From 21-14-0-10-47-8 sp966211455 (GTDB taxonomy: Bacteria; Bdellovibrionota; Bdellovibrionia; Bdellovibrionales; Bdellovibrionaceae): 64,000 bases of DNA. The translations under genes were made by a program, and so were the position numbers. The number at the start of each line of letters is the position of its first letter. Positions within the stretch are counted from its first letter, which is position 1. The stretch spans positions 62,001 through 126,000 of the forward strand of contig CBIHNI010000009.1 of the NCBI GenBank assembly GCA_966211455.1. Direction: 5' to 3'. The notes below the pieces were generated by a model that saw nothing but the letters and a program-made list of their open reading frames with translations, was not told the DNA's origin and did not search any database. Shown one piece after another: positions 25,668 through 33,840 of this stretch.

Positions 25668-26024
25668 ATGAAATACGGATTCGTCTTTTTTCTTTTGTCT
25701 TTCACCTCTCTTTCTTTCGCCGCCGGCGGAACCGGCAAGTACGAATTGGATTGGGATCAGAAATCCGAATATCTCGAATACCACTCGTGCGGCTCCGCGG
25801 ATGCCTGCTGGGTGGCCGAAGTCCGTGAAAAGAAAAATAAGAAATTGAAACTGAAGCTTCGCTGCGATGGTGGCAAACTTTACGCACGTTTGGGCCGCAA
25901 TAAAAAAGAAAGTCAGATTGCGGATTCCTGCAAAGAAATCGAATGCACCGAGATCAACTGTAAGCCGGCGCGAATCAAAGCTAAAGCCGAAGAACTTTTG
26001 GGCCGCAGTCCTTTAGCAAAATAG
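25668..26024 (+). CDS. small secreted cysteine-rich protein
   Basis: A 119-aa protein with a signal peptide (MKYGFVFFLLSFTSLSFA). The mature part is basic and carries six cysteines (in CGSADAC, LRC, DSC and EC/NC near residues 45-97), so disulfides are likely. The ATG at 25668 is 1 base after the preceding stop, so translation is probably coupled to the Tat lipoprotein, and it may be its partner. No family recognised. Confidence 0.6.
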   Translation: MKYGFVFFLLSFTSLSFAAGGTGKYELDWDQKSEYLEYHSCGSADACWVAEVREKKNKKLKLKLRCDGGKLYARLGRNKKESQIADSCKEIECTEINCKPARIKAKAEELLGRSPLAK

Positions 26025-26038
26025 ATAAATCCTTCGTT

Positions 26039-26965
26039 TCAGCTCAGCAGCTGATGCCATACAGGAACGGTGAGCAATGACAAAGGGATACCAAGACCCA
26101 CCATCAGATTGGCAAGCTCGGTGTCCAAATTGAATTCCGCCGCGACGACCGCCGACGTGATTTGCGTTGCCATCGCCGCTTCTAGAATCGCGACATGTGA
26201 AAACAGATCCCGCACGCCCAGGGTTTGCACAAAAAGAACATAGAAAAAAGCCGGCAGCAAAATCAGTTTTAGCGACAGACCAACCATCAATGGAAAGCGA
26301 CGCTTCTGGATGATCTTCCACTGAAATTGCGTTTGAAAACCGACCGCAAACAAAGCCAGCGGCACCAAGGTGCTGGCGATCTTTTCAAGAGGATCGATCC
26401 AGATATTTTCTCCCGGGCGTCCCAGCAAGGTCCATATCACCGCGGTCAGCACAGCCAAAAAAGGAGGAAAGCCGAGAATCCGTTTCGCCATCATCGCCGG
26501 TCCCGGATTTCCACCGCTGTTTTGTGCGGCCACAAAAAGCCCCAGTGTCGAGACAATCAGAAAAGATCCCAGTTGATCCGCCAAGATTCCAACCGGAATG
26601 GCCTCTTTTCCGATCAAAGCTTCCAGCAAAGGAAAACCCACGAAAGAGGTGTTTCCCAATCCCACGGTCAAAATCAAGGCGCCTTTTTTGGCCGGAGACC
26701 AGTTGTATTTTTTTGCAAGCCAAGAAATCAAAAGCCACGCTAAAAAGAAATTTCCCCAGGCCATGCTGACCGGAATCCACCAATGCCCGGTCGGATTGAA
26801 GTCACGAAGCAGCTGTGGAAACCGCGCCAAAATCAAAGCCGGAAGCGAAATAAAAATCACAAATTGATTTAAGGCTTGCGCCGTGTTCGCCGGGAAACGT
26901 TTTACTTTTTGAAAGGCGACGCCCAAGACCAAGCACAGAAAAAGAATGATGAAGTTGGAGTTCAA
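26039..26965 (-). CDS. AEC-family (auxin efflux carrier-like) transporter
   Basis: A 308-aa inner-membrane protein with about ten hydrophobic helices in two halves, typical of the AEC family that includes bacterial malonate or malate permease homologues. Landmarks are ISLPALILARFP in the first half and the GLGNTSFVGFPLLEAL segment. The start is a TTG preceded by AAGGCGG. It stands between convergent and same-strand neighbours without a clear operon. The substrate, probably an organic acid or similar anion, cannot be told. Confidence 0.8.
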   Translation of the reverse strand: MNSNFIILFLCLVLGVAFQKVKRFPANTAQALNQFVIFISLPALILARFPQLLRDFNPTGHWWIPVSMAWGNFFLAWLLISWLAKKYNWSPAKKGALILTVGLGNTSFVGFPLLEALIGKEAIPVGILADQLGSFLIVSTLGLFVAAQNSGGNPGPAMMAKRILGFPPFLAVLTAVIWTLLGRPGENIWIDPLEKIASTLVPLALFAVGFQTQFQWKIIQKRRFPLMVGLSLKLILLPAFFYVLFVQTLGVRDLFSHVAILEAAMATQITSAVVAAEFNLDTELANLMVGLGIPLSLLTVPVWHQLLS

Positions 26966-27035
26966 GATCGGACCGCCTTCTAACAGGAATCAAGACTTTT
27001 CAATCATAGTCCGATTCATTTGCCAGAGACAATCT

Positions 27036-30000
27036 TTAAGGAGTCAGCCATTTGGTGATATCACGCGGAAAGTTTCGGATCGGATCCGAACCGTCACCGA
27101 TTTGACCGATTTCGTTTCGACCCCAGCATTTCAAACTGCCGCTCGTCGTGATCCCACAGGTCATGTTGGTTCCCAACATGACGTCCGCATAACTGTCGCC
27201 GCCCACCACCACCCGCGGTGAAATAACGCGAACATCAGACGTCGAGTTCCCCAATTGCCCGTACGCACCGTCGCCCCAACATTTGATCGTGGTTCCCGTG
27301 ATCCCGCAGGTGTGGAAGTTGTTTAAGATTTTCGAGTAGCTATTTCCCGCGTCCACCACCACAGGCGCAAGCACGTTGGAGGTGGTATTGTTTCCGACTT
27401 GTCCGATGGTATTAAATCCCCAGCACTTGAGCACATTGCCGGTGGTTTGCGCGCAGGTGGTGTAAGATCCAACGCTGACCCAAGAGTAACTGGTTCCGCT
27501 ATTGATCACAACCGGCGACAGCGCATTGGTCGTCGACGAGTTTCCGACCGAACCGAAGGCATTGTATCCCCAACATTTTAATACATCCGCCGTCGTAATC
27601 CCGCATGTGGTCGAAGCGTTGAGTGATACAGATTTATAGGCCGTGCCCGCGTCAATGATCGTCGGGCTTGTGACGTTACCGCCACCGCCGTAACCGACTT
27701 GTCCTGAAGCGCTGGCCCCCCAACATTTCAAAACATCGTCTTCGGTGATCGCGCAAGTCGAGCCGGAAGCCTGAACCAATTTATAATTGGTTCCCGCGTC
27801 GATGGTGGTGGGATTTAAAACGTTGGTTGTATTTCCAACACCGGCTTGACCATTGTTGTTCGTTCCCCAGCAGCGCAGAATATTGGTCGTGGTGATCCCG
27901 CAGGTCGCAGACCCTTGCGTGTAGCTGATTTGCTTGTACTTGTTTGCCGAGTCGATCACGACCGGAGTTCGCGAATCCGACGTCGTACCGATTCCCAACT
28001 GTCCCGCTTCGTTGGCGCCCCAACCTTTCAAGGTGCCATCGGTGGTGATCGCCAAAACAGTGGATCCCGCCATCACCAAATCTTTAAAGCGATTGCCGGC
28101 ATCGACGACTCCGGGGGAACGACGGTTTGTGCTTGTGCCGTCTCCCAATTGGGATCGACTGTTGCTGCCCCAGCACTTTAATAAGCCCGAGGTGGTGATC
28201 CCACAAGAAGCCCCATTGGCCGAAGCGACTTTGGCATAACTGACACCCGCATCGACACCGGCAGGCGATAAGCGGCCCGTATTCGTCGCGTCCCCGACTT
28301 GTCCCAGGTTGTTCGATCCCCAACATTTCAAACCGTTGGCCAACGTGCGTGCGCAGATGTTGTACATCACGTTTGAAGAATTGCCGGCGATTTTCGCGTC
28401 GGTGTAGGAAACACCGGCATCGACCAGCACCGGCGTTTTTCGGTCGACCAAAGTTCCGTCACCGATCTGCCCTGCTCCGTTATAACCCCAGCATTTCAAA
28501 GCGTTCGTGGTCGTCACGGCACAGACACTGAGACTTCCGTTAAACACGTCGGTATAAGAGTCCGAATCCGAAATGGCTGTCGGGGCCGTCGCCGTCGTGG
28601 TCGAGTTGTTACCGACTTGGCCATTGCCATTCAATCCCCAACACTTCACGACACCGCCAACGGTGACGCCGCATCCATTTTCATATTGCAGACTGAAGTT
28701 CGCGTAAGTTTCCGTCGCATCGATGGTGGTCGGAGACAAACGTTGGGTCGAGGTGCCATCGCCCACCAAGCCATTGGTTCCCGATCCCCAGCAGCGCAAA
28801 GCGCCCCCAGTCGTCAGCGCACAGGTGTTGTATCCGACCGTGGTGACTTTGGTGTAACTGGTCCCGCTGGTAATCAAGGTCGGCGTCAAACGCGTCGAAG
28901 TCGATCCATCGCCAATTTGGCCCGATCCGTTGGCTCCCCAACAGTACAAGGCGCTGGTATCCGTGATCGCACAGGTTGTGGTGCTACCACCACTGTTCGT
29001 AGCGAGCGTCACCGACTTAAAGCGAAGTGCGCCCCCGATCGCCGTCGGCGCGGTTTTTGTCACAGTCGAGTTATCACCGATCTGACCGCTGGCGTTGGCT
29101 CCCCAGCATTTCAAAACATCACCCGTTGTGATCCCACACATGGTCGATCCGACCGCAATCGAAGCATAAGCCGTTCCGGCATCCACCACCACGGGCGTGT
29201 AAGAATCTGTTGTCGTGCCATTACCGAATTGATAATTTGAATTGCTTCCCCAGCATTTCAGCACGCCGGTCGTCGTGATCGCGCAGGTCGTGCTGCTGCC
29301 GACATACACGCTGGCGTACGAAGTTCCGGCATCGATTGCGACCGGTGCCGTGCGATTGATGGTTGTGCCGTCCCCGATTTGTCCGCCGGTGTTACCACCC
29401 CAGCATTTCAACACGCCGTCTGAAAGCACCACGCAGGTTGTGTATTGATTCATACTGTAAGAAACGACCGTCGCACGGGCGCCGCCATCGACATCGTAAA
29501 TCAAGAATCGCGAAAGACGGTTGTCTTCCAGACGGGCCGTCGCGCGACTGGAACTTTTCAGCACCAATCTGACTTCTTTATGCTCAACGGAAAAAGGATT
29601 CGGATACAAGCTAAAGGGAAGTGTCACGCTGGTTTGTCCCGCGGGGATCACCACCGATCCCGCCATCGGAAGATTGTGATCCAGTCCGGAAACGCTGTCG
29701 CCTTGGATTTCGTAATTGATCGTCAATGGATAGGGCTTCGCCACCGCCGATGTGATGGTGAACGCTTTCAAGCTTCCGTCCGTTTCCCAAGCCGATTGTT
29801 CGTGCTCTTGAATGCTGATCATATTCGGGGCTGAATCCACAAATAAGGTCATCTTCGAAGCCCGATCATAACCTTGCTGTTCGCCGCGGCTGCTGATGGC
29901 CACCACGCAAACGACGACTTCTTGTTCGGCGTAGCCCGAGATATTGGCTTGTGTAATCAAACTGCGAACAGGGACTGGCTCAGAGTATCCTTCAGGCGAT

Positions 30001-30239
30001 CCGCAATCGACCGTCGATGCAAGGCCCATCTTATAACGATAAGAAACGACGTAATCGCCATCGACCGAAACCGAAAGTTGCGAGGTGCTATAAAGCTCTT
30101 CTGGCAATGCCACCATTTTGACGGACGGCGAATTGATCGGCAAACGAACGAACCATTCAAGTGAGCACGCTGTGTTTGTGAGAACCACAAACACAAATAC
30201 AATCGATATGATCATGAATCGACGTACCGATTTACTCAT
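27036..30239 (-). CDS. surface lipoprotein with Calx-beta-like domain and 16 RCC1-type repeats
   Basis: A 1067-aa lipoprotein (signal ending LTNTAC). Residues about 130-245 have a beta-sandwich pattern like Calx-beta domains (IPAGQTSVTLPFSL). From about residue 250 to the end there are 16 repeats of about 50 aa of the form CxITTxxxLKCWGxNxxGQxGDGT, as in RCC1-type beta-propellers; 16 blades would make two propellers. Fifteen repeats carry a Cys before the ITT strand and another in CWG; one repeat (VLAITTDGTLKGWG) lacks both, which suggests a disulfide in each repeat. Probably an exposed adhesion or ligand-binding protein. It follows no operon partner. Confidence 0.8.
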   Translation of the reverse strand: MSKSVRRFMIISIVFVFVVLTNTACSLEWFVRLPINSPSVKMVALPEELYSTSQLSVSVDGDYVVSYRYKMGLASTVDCGSPEGYSEPVPVRSLITQANISGYAEQEVVVCVVAISSRGEQQGYDRASKMTLFVDSAPNMISIQEHEQSAWETDGSLKAFTITSAVAKPYPLTINYEIQGDSVSGLDHNLPMAGSVVIPAGQTSVTLPFSLYPNPFSVEHKEVRLVLKSSSRATARLEDNRLSRFLIYDVDGGARATVVSYSMNQYTTCVVLSDGVLKCWGGNTGGQIGDGTTINRTAPVAIDAGTSYASVYVGSSTTCAITTTGVLKCWGSNSNYQFGNGTTTDSYTPVVVDAGTAYASIAVGSTMCGITTGDVLKCWGANASGQIGDNSTVTKTAPTAIGGALRFKSVTLATNSGGSTTTCAITDTSALYCWGANGSGQIGDGSTSTRLTPTLITSGTSYTKVTTVGYNTCALTTGGALRCWGSGTNGLVGDGTSTQRLSPTTIDATETYANFSLQYENGCGVTVGGVVKCWGLNGNGQVGNNSTTTATAPTAISDSDSYTDVFNGSLSVCAVTTTNALKCWGYNGAGQIGDGTLVDRKTPVLVDAGVSYTDAKIAGNSSNVMYNICARTLANGLKCWGSNNLGQVGDATNTGRLSPAGVDAGVSYAKVASANGASCGITTSGLLKCWGSNSRSQLGDGTSTNRRSPGVVDAGNRFKDLVMAGSTVLAITTDGTLKGWGANEAGQLGIGTTSDSRTPVVIDSANKYKQISYTQGSATCGITTTNILRCWGTNNNGQAGVGNTTNVLNPTTIDAGTNYKLVQASGSTCAITEDDVLKCWGASASGQVGYGGGGNVTSPTIIDAGTAYKSVSLNASTTCGITTADVLKCWGYNAFGSVGNSSTTNALSPVVINSGTSYSWVSVGSYTTCAQTTGNVLKCWGFNTIGQVGNNTTSNVLAPVVVDAGNSYSKILNNFHTCGITGTTIKCWGDGAYGQLGNSTSDVRVISPRVVVGGDSYADVMLGTNMTCGITTSGSLKCWGRNEIGQIGDGSDPIRNFPRDITKWLTP

Positions 30240-30394
30240 ACCTGTACTTATCGGTTTATTTAGTCGAGATTTAAGATATTTGCGAAGAAATCCAAATATC
30301 TAGCGTTGCAGATCTGCGACAATTCTCATTTCGAGACGCTGATTTTTCTTGAGATTTTCCGCTTCTTTTTAGGATCGAATATACGAAAAGCGCA

Positions 30395-30697
30395 CTACTT
30401 GCTGCAAATCGAAGAGGCCGCATCCGTTGTGCTGACAGCGGTTTCCCATGTCTTTGTGTCAAAAGACACCTTCACATTTTTCAAAGCCACGCACGAGATA
30501 AACTGAATTGTATAAAGACCACCGGCTTCGTCCATCCGGGTTCCCTGTTTGCAGTCTTCGATACTTTGGAAAGTGCTGGGATAATTTCGATAAGCCTCTT
30601 TGCATAGGCTGGTATGAATCGCGGATGGATTCAAGGTCGGAGCCGCAAAACCGGTCAAAGAAACGAGCAACGAACCAAAGAGCAAAACTGCTTTCAT
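30395..30697 (-). CDS. small secreted protein
   Basis: A 100-aa protein with a signal peptide (MKAVLLFGSLLVSLTGFA) and four cysteines in the mature part (SLCKEA, EDCKQG, ISCVAL and SSICSK). An AGGAG site precedes the ATG. No family is recognised. It lies alone between the RCC1-like gene and the signalling operon on the same strand, with 155 and 132 bases on either side. Confidence 0.55.
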   Translation of the reverse strand: MKAVLLFGSLLVSLTGFAAPTLNPSAIHTSLCKEAYRNYPSTFQSIEDCKQGTRMDEAGGLYTIQFISCVALKNVKVSFDTKTWETAVSTTDAASSICSK

Positions 30698-30829
30698 TTG
30701 AAAACTCCTACTGGATAGGTTTGTTTCTTGTGTGGCAGTTTATAAAATCGCGAAAGATTTGCAGAGATGTTATTTCTCTGTACGGAAGTTCTTTCAGGGC
30801 TGTCAAAAATATCGACACCAATCTGGTTC

Positions 30830-31123
30830 CTAAGCCTTACGATTTCGATTTCGGTCGACGATCGCCAGCATGATCAATACAAAGGCCACCAGGCGCATCA
30901 AGTAAACCCAGCTGCTGGATTCGGCGACATCGCTGGCCGGGGTTCGCACGCACTCGCGAACGCAAAGAAGCACGATTCTTTCCAGCGACAAAATGGCGGT
31001 TGCTGAAGCGAAAAATAAAAAGAAGCGATCCTTCGAGGTTCTCCAGAACTTCAGGAAAAACAAGCTGCTCGCGCCAAAGGCCATCAGACTTGCGCCCGAA
31101 AGAAAATCAGAAAATGCCGTCAT
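30830..31123 (-). CDS. small integral membrane protein (DUF5985-like), second of a pair
   Basis: A 97-aa protein with three hydrophobic helices: FLSGASLMAFGASSLFFLKFW, the FLFFASATAILSLERIVLL segment and a C-terminal LVAFVLIMLAIVDRNR. The start at 31123 overlaps the stop of the preceding small membrane gene by 4 bases. Proteins of this shape in tandem pairs, usually annotated DUF5985, occur next to signalling genes. Last gene of the operon led by the HAMP-array kinase, where it may form a membrane sensor or anchor for the soluble kinases. Confidence 0.65.
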   Translation of the reverse strand: MTAFSDFLSGASLMAFGASSLFFLKFWRTSKDRFFLFFASATAILSLERIVLLCVRECVRTPASDVAESSSWVYLMRLVAFVLIMLAIVDRNRNRKA

Positions 31124-31383
31124 GCCAGCTCCCAGATCAGTCCCGATAAAAGCAAAGTTCCCGCGACGGCACTGCATAGATTTCTCCAGAATGAACCGTG
31201 AAAGTTCAGATCCGGAAGAATGATTAAATCGATCACAAGAATGATATTTCCCAAAGCCAACATCGCAAAGCAGGCTGCGCTCCAAAGAAGAAGATTCATT
31301 TTCGATCTCCGGTAACCCGAGAAAAGCAAGAAAGCGCAACCGGTGCTGGCAATCGCACAAAGAATATAGACTAGCTCTGCCAT
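31120..31383 (-). CDS. small integral membrane protein (DUF5985-like), first of a pair
   Basis: An 87-aa protein with three hydrophobic helices. The sequence pattern MAELVYILCAIASTGCAFLL, then GYRRSKMNLLLWSA and ILVIDLIILPDL fits the DUF5985 family as I know it. It starts 1 base after the stop of the winged-helix-like gene and overlaps the next small membrane gene by 4 bases. Function unknown; see the neighbouring entries for the operon. Confidence 0.7.
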   Translation of the reverse strand: MAELVYILCAIASTGCAFLLFSGYRRSKMNLLLWSAACFAMLALGNIILVIDLIILPDLNFHGSFWRNLCSAVAGTLLLSGLIWELA

Positions 31384-31384
31384 T

Positions 31385-31783
31385 TTAAGATTCCTCGTCT
31401 TTCTTACTGGGTGGATTGATCACAAAGGCATCGGCAAAGTACCGTGCGCGCTTCATCGTCGAGAAGATCAATTGCAAAATGGTGTGCTTGCGAACTTTGT
31501 ACAACTCTAAGAGCGCGTCCACCAAAGAGGCCAAGCGTTCCGTCTGCGGCTGATATTGATAAGAGCCTTTTGGATTTTCAATCGCCAGCCCCATGGCAAT
31601 CAGGCTGGCGCTTCGATTGCCCACCGAAGATAAACTGGTGCGAAGCTCGTCGGAAATCCCGCGCGCCGTCCAGATTTTTTGTGGGTTCTGATGCAAAAGG
31701 GCCAGCATATCCAAAAGCTCCACCGAATCGATGTGCTCGAATATAAACTGCTGCACCTCTTCCGGAAGATCCTTGGTGCTCAA
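31385..31783 (-). CDS. small winged-helix-like regulatory protein
   Basis: A 132-aa soluble protein starting at TTG in a TTGA overlap with the hybrid kinase stop; AAAGG precedes it. Residues about 16-80 look like a winged helix (SVELLDMLALLHQNPQKIW, then SSVGNRSASLIAMGLAIENPKGSYQY), similar to MarR-like regulators. The C-terminal half is helical and basic. Its position between kinases and small membrane proteins suggests it is the output or adaptor of this signalling operon. DNA binding is inferred only. Confidence 0.5.
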   Translation of the reverse strand: MSTKDLPEEVQQFIFEHIDSVELLDMLALLHQNPQKIWTARGISDELRTSLSSVGNRSASLIAMGLAIENPKGSYQYQPQTERLASLVDALLELYKVRKHTILQLIFSTMKRARYFADAFVINPPSKKDEES

Positions 31784-33840
31784 TGCAGACCTTTCGACTC
31801 AGAAGACATCTGTTTACGGTAATGCAATTGAATACGCTTGATCAGTTCTTCGCGGTTCACCGGCTTCACCAGGTGATCGTCACATCCCGCCTGCAGGCAC
31901 TTTTCACGTTCTTCTTTCAGTGCGTGAGCGGTCAAAGCCAGAATCGGCTTCTGGAAAGAGTTCTTTCGCAGCTCGCGTGTGGCTTGATAACCATCGAGCT
32001 TTGGCATCTGAATATCCATCAGCACCACATCAAATTTTCCGCTCATCGCGTCCTTGACGCCATCGGCGCCATTATCGGCCACATGCACGGTGGCGCCAGC
32101 GTGATTCAAAAAGTGAGTCAGAAGCTTCTGATTATCAGGTGCATCTTCCACAAGCAGAATGTTCATGCCTTCCAGTGATTTTTCTGCCATCGAATTATGA
32201 CCTTCCTGTTCACTCGGCATCCAGCCGACTTGATCCACGAATTCGACATGCCCGACCGCGCCCGCATCGACCGTGATCACGAACGTGCTTCCTTGATTCA
32301 GCTTACTGTCGGCCAAAACCACATCGCCGCCCAGGCGACGCGCAAGCTTTCGGGATAAAGACAGTCCAAGCCCCGTGCCGCCGTACTTTCGGGTGGTGGA
32401 ACTGTCGGCTTGGATAAAGGGTTGAAACAATTTATCCGCTTGTTCGGCGCTGATGCCGACCCCTTGATCCGAAACGGAAATCTTCAGATTCCATCGGCCC
32501 TTCGCTGCTTTGACGCTTTGAACGCGAACGTTGACTTCACCTTTTTCGGTGAACTTGATGGCGTTACCGACAATGTTGAAAAGAATCTGCCTGAGACGCA
32601 TGGGATCCGAATGGATCATCAGCGGAATCGCACTTTCCAAGGTGGCATTGAGGCGAATCCCTTTCGCCTGTGCCTGATGTTGGAAGGCTTGCAAAGCATT
32701 GAACAAGAAATCCGGCAGTGAAAAAGCGACCCGCTCGACTTGCAGATGTCCCGCTTCGATTTTTGAAAGATCCAAAACGTCGCCAATCAGCCGGGAAAGC
32801 AAATCCCCATTCTTTTGAATGGTCGCCAGATACATCTTGCGATCTTCACGGCTGATATCCGGATCGGCCATCAGCTCTGAAAATCCCAAGACCACACCCA
32901 GTGGCGTGCGAATCTCGTGGCTCATATTCGCCAAGAAATTGCTTTTCGCTTCGTTCGCCGCCAGGGACTCCTCTTTGGCGCGGATCAGGTCTTGCTCCAT
33001 CACTTTGCGGTCTTCGATGTCGGTCAATGTCACAACCCACGATCCGAACTCGCCCGGGGCAAACAGATCCGGTACGCAGCGGAAGATGTGCCAGCGAAAG
33101 GTCTGATCGGATTTTCGCAAAAGACGGCATTCAATGTCGCCGCTTTCTTTGCCCGTGCGAATTTCTTCAAACTCGTGCAAAACGGCCGCGAGATCTTCGG
33201 GGTGAACCATCGATTGCCAACCGGTCCCTGTGCTTTGCTCGAGACTTAATCCCGAGTACTCGGTCCAAAGCCGATTGCAGTATTCGAGTGTTCCATCTTG
33301 CTGAAATTTCCAAATGATATGCGGAATCGAATCGGCCAGATGCCGGTAACGATTCAGGCTTTCCATCTGCAGGGTCGTGATCTGTCTGGCCCGTTCGCGG
33401 ATTTCGCCTTGGCGCAATCTCTCGGCTTGCTCCAGCAACTGTCGATTTTTCAGATATAAATCGACGAAGGCCGAAACTTTCAAATTCAAAATATACGGAT
33501 CAAAGGGTTTGAAAATGTAGTCAATGGCGCCTGTCTTGTAACCGCGATGAACGAACTCGTCTTCTTTGTTGATGGCAGTGACGAAAATCACCGGAATGTC
33601 TTTTGATCGTTCGCGCTGCTTGATCAGGCTGACCGTCTCAAAGCCATCCATCCCCGGCATCTGCACATCCATCAAAATCACCGCAAAATCCTGATTCAAC
33701 ACCGCAGCCAAAGCTTCATTCCCCGAGCCTGCGGTGACAAGATTGTACTGCGGATTCCGCAGAACGGTTTCTAATGATAAGAGATTCTCCTCGTGGTCAT
33801 CCACAAGGAGAATGTTCACTTTCGGACTAGTGGACAGCAT
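31780..33840 (-). CDS. hybrid sensor histidine kinase (REC-PAS-HisKA-HATPase-REC)
   Basis: A 686-aa soluble kinase. Domains in order: receiver with phospho-acceptor Asp58 and Lys111; PAS/PAC at about 165-285; HisKA with His308 in NMSHEIRTPL; HATPase with NAIKF, DQGVGI and GGTGLGLSL; and a second receiver with Asp609 (VLMDIQMP). The N-terminal receiver means it is probably driven by another kinase, and the obvious candidate is the giant kinase whose end overlaps its start by 14 bases. No membrane segment, so it acts in the cytoplasm. It has no separate partner response regulator with DNA-binding domain here. Confidence 0.9.
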   Translation of the reverse strand: MLSTSPKVNILLVDDHEENLLSLETVLRNPQYNLVTAGSGNEALAAVLNQDFAVILMDVQMPGMDGFETVSLIKQRERSKDIPVIFVTAINKEDEFVHRGYKTGAIDYIFKPFDPYILNLKVSAFVDLYLKNRQLLEQAERLRQGEIRERARQITTLQMESLNRYRHLADSIPHIIWKFQQDGTLEYCNRLWTEYSGLSLEQSTGTGWQSMVHPEDLAAVLHEFEEIRTGKESGDIECRLLRKSDQTFRWHIFRCVPDLFAPGEFGSWVVTLTDIEDRKVMEQDLIRAKEESLAANEAKSNFLANMSHEIRTPLGVVLGFSELMADPDISREDRKMYLATIQKNGDLLSRLIGDVLDLSKIEAGHLQVERVAFSLPDFLFNALQAFQHQAQAKGIRLNATLESAIPLMIHSDPMRLRQILFNIVGNAIKFTEKGEVNVRVQSVKAAKGRWNLKISVSDQGVGISAEQADKLFQPFIQADSSTTRKYGGTGLGLSLSRKLARRLGGDVVLADSKLNQGSTFVITVDAGAVGHVEFVDQVGWMPSEQEGHNSMAEKSLEGMNILLVEDAPDNQKLLTHFLNHAGATVHVADNGADGVKDAMSGKFDVVLMDIQMPKLDGYQATRELRKNSFQKPILALTAHALKEEREKCLQAGCDDHLVKPVNREELIKRIQLHYRKQMSSESKGLH

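Noticed and set aside
27036..30239. Possible CRISPR-like or mobile repeat because of regular repeats
   Set aside because: The repeats are in-frame RCC1 protein repeats of diverged DNA sequence, not short direct repeats with spacers.
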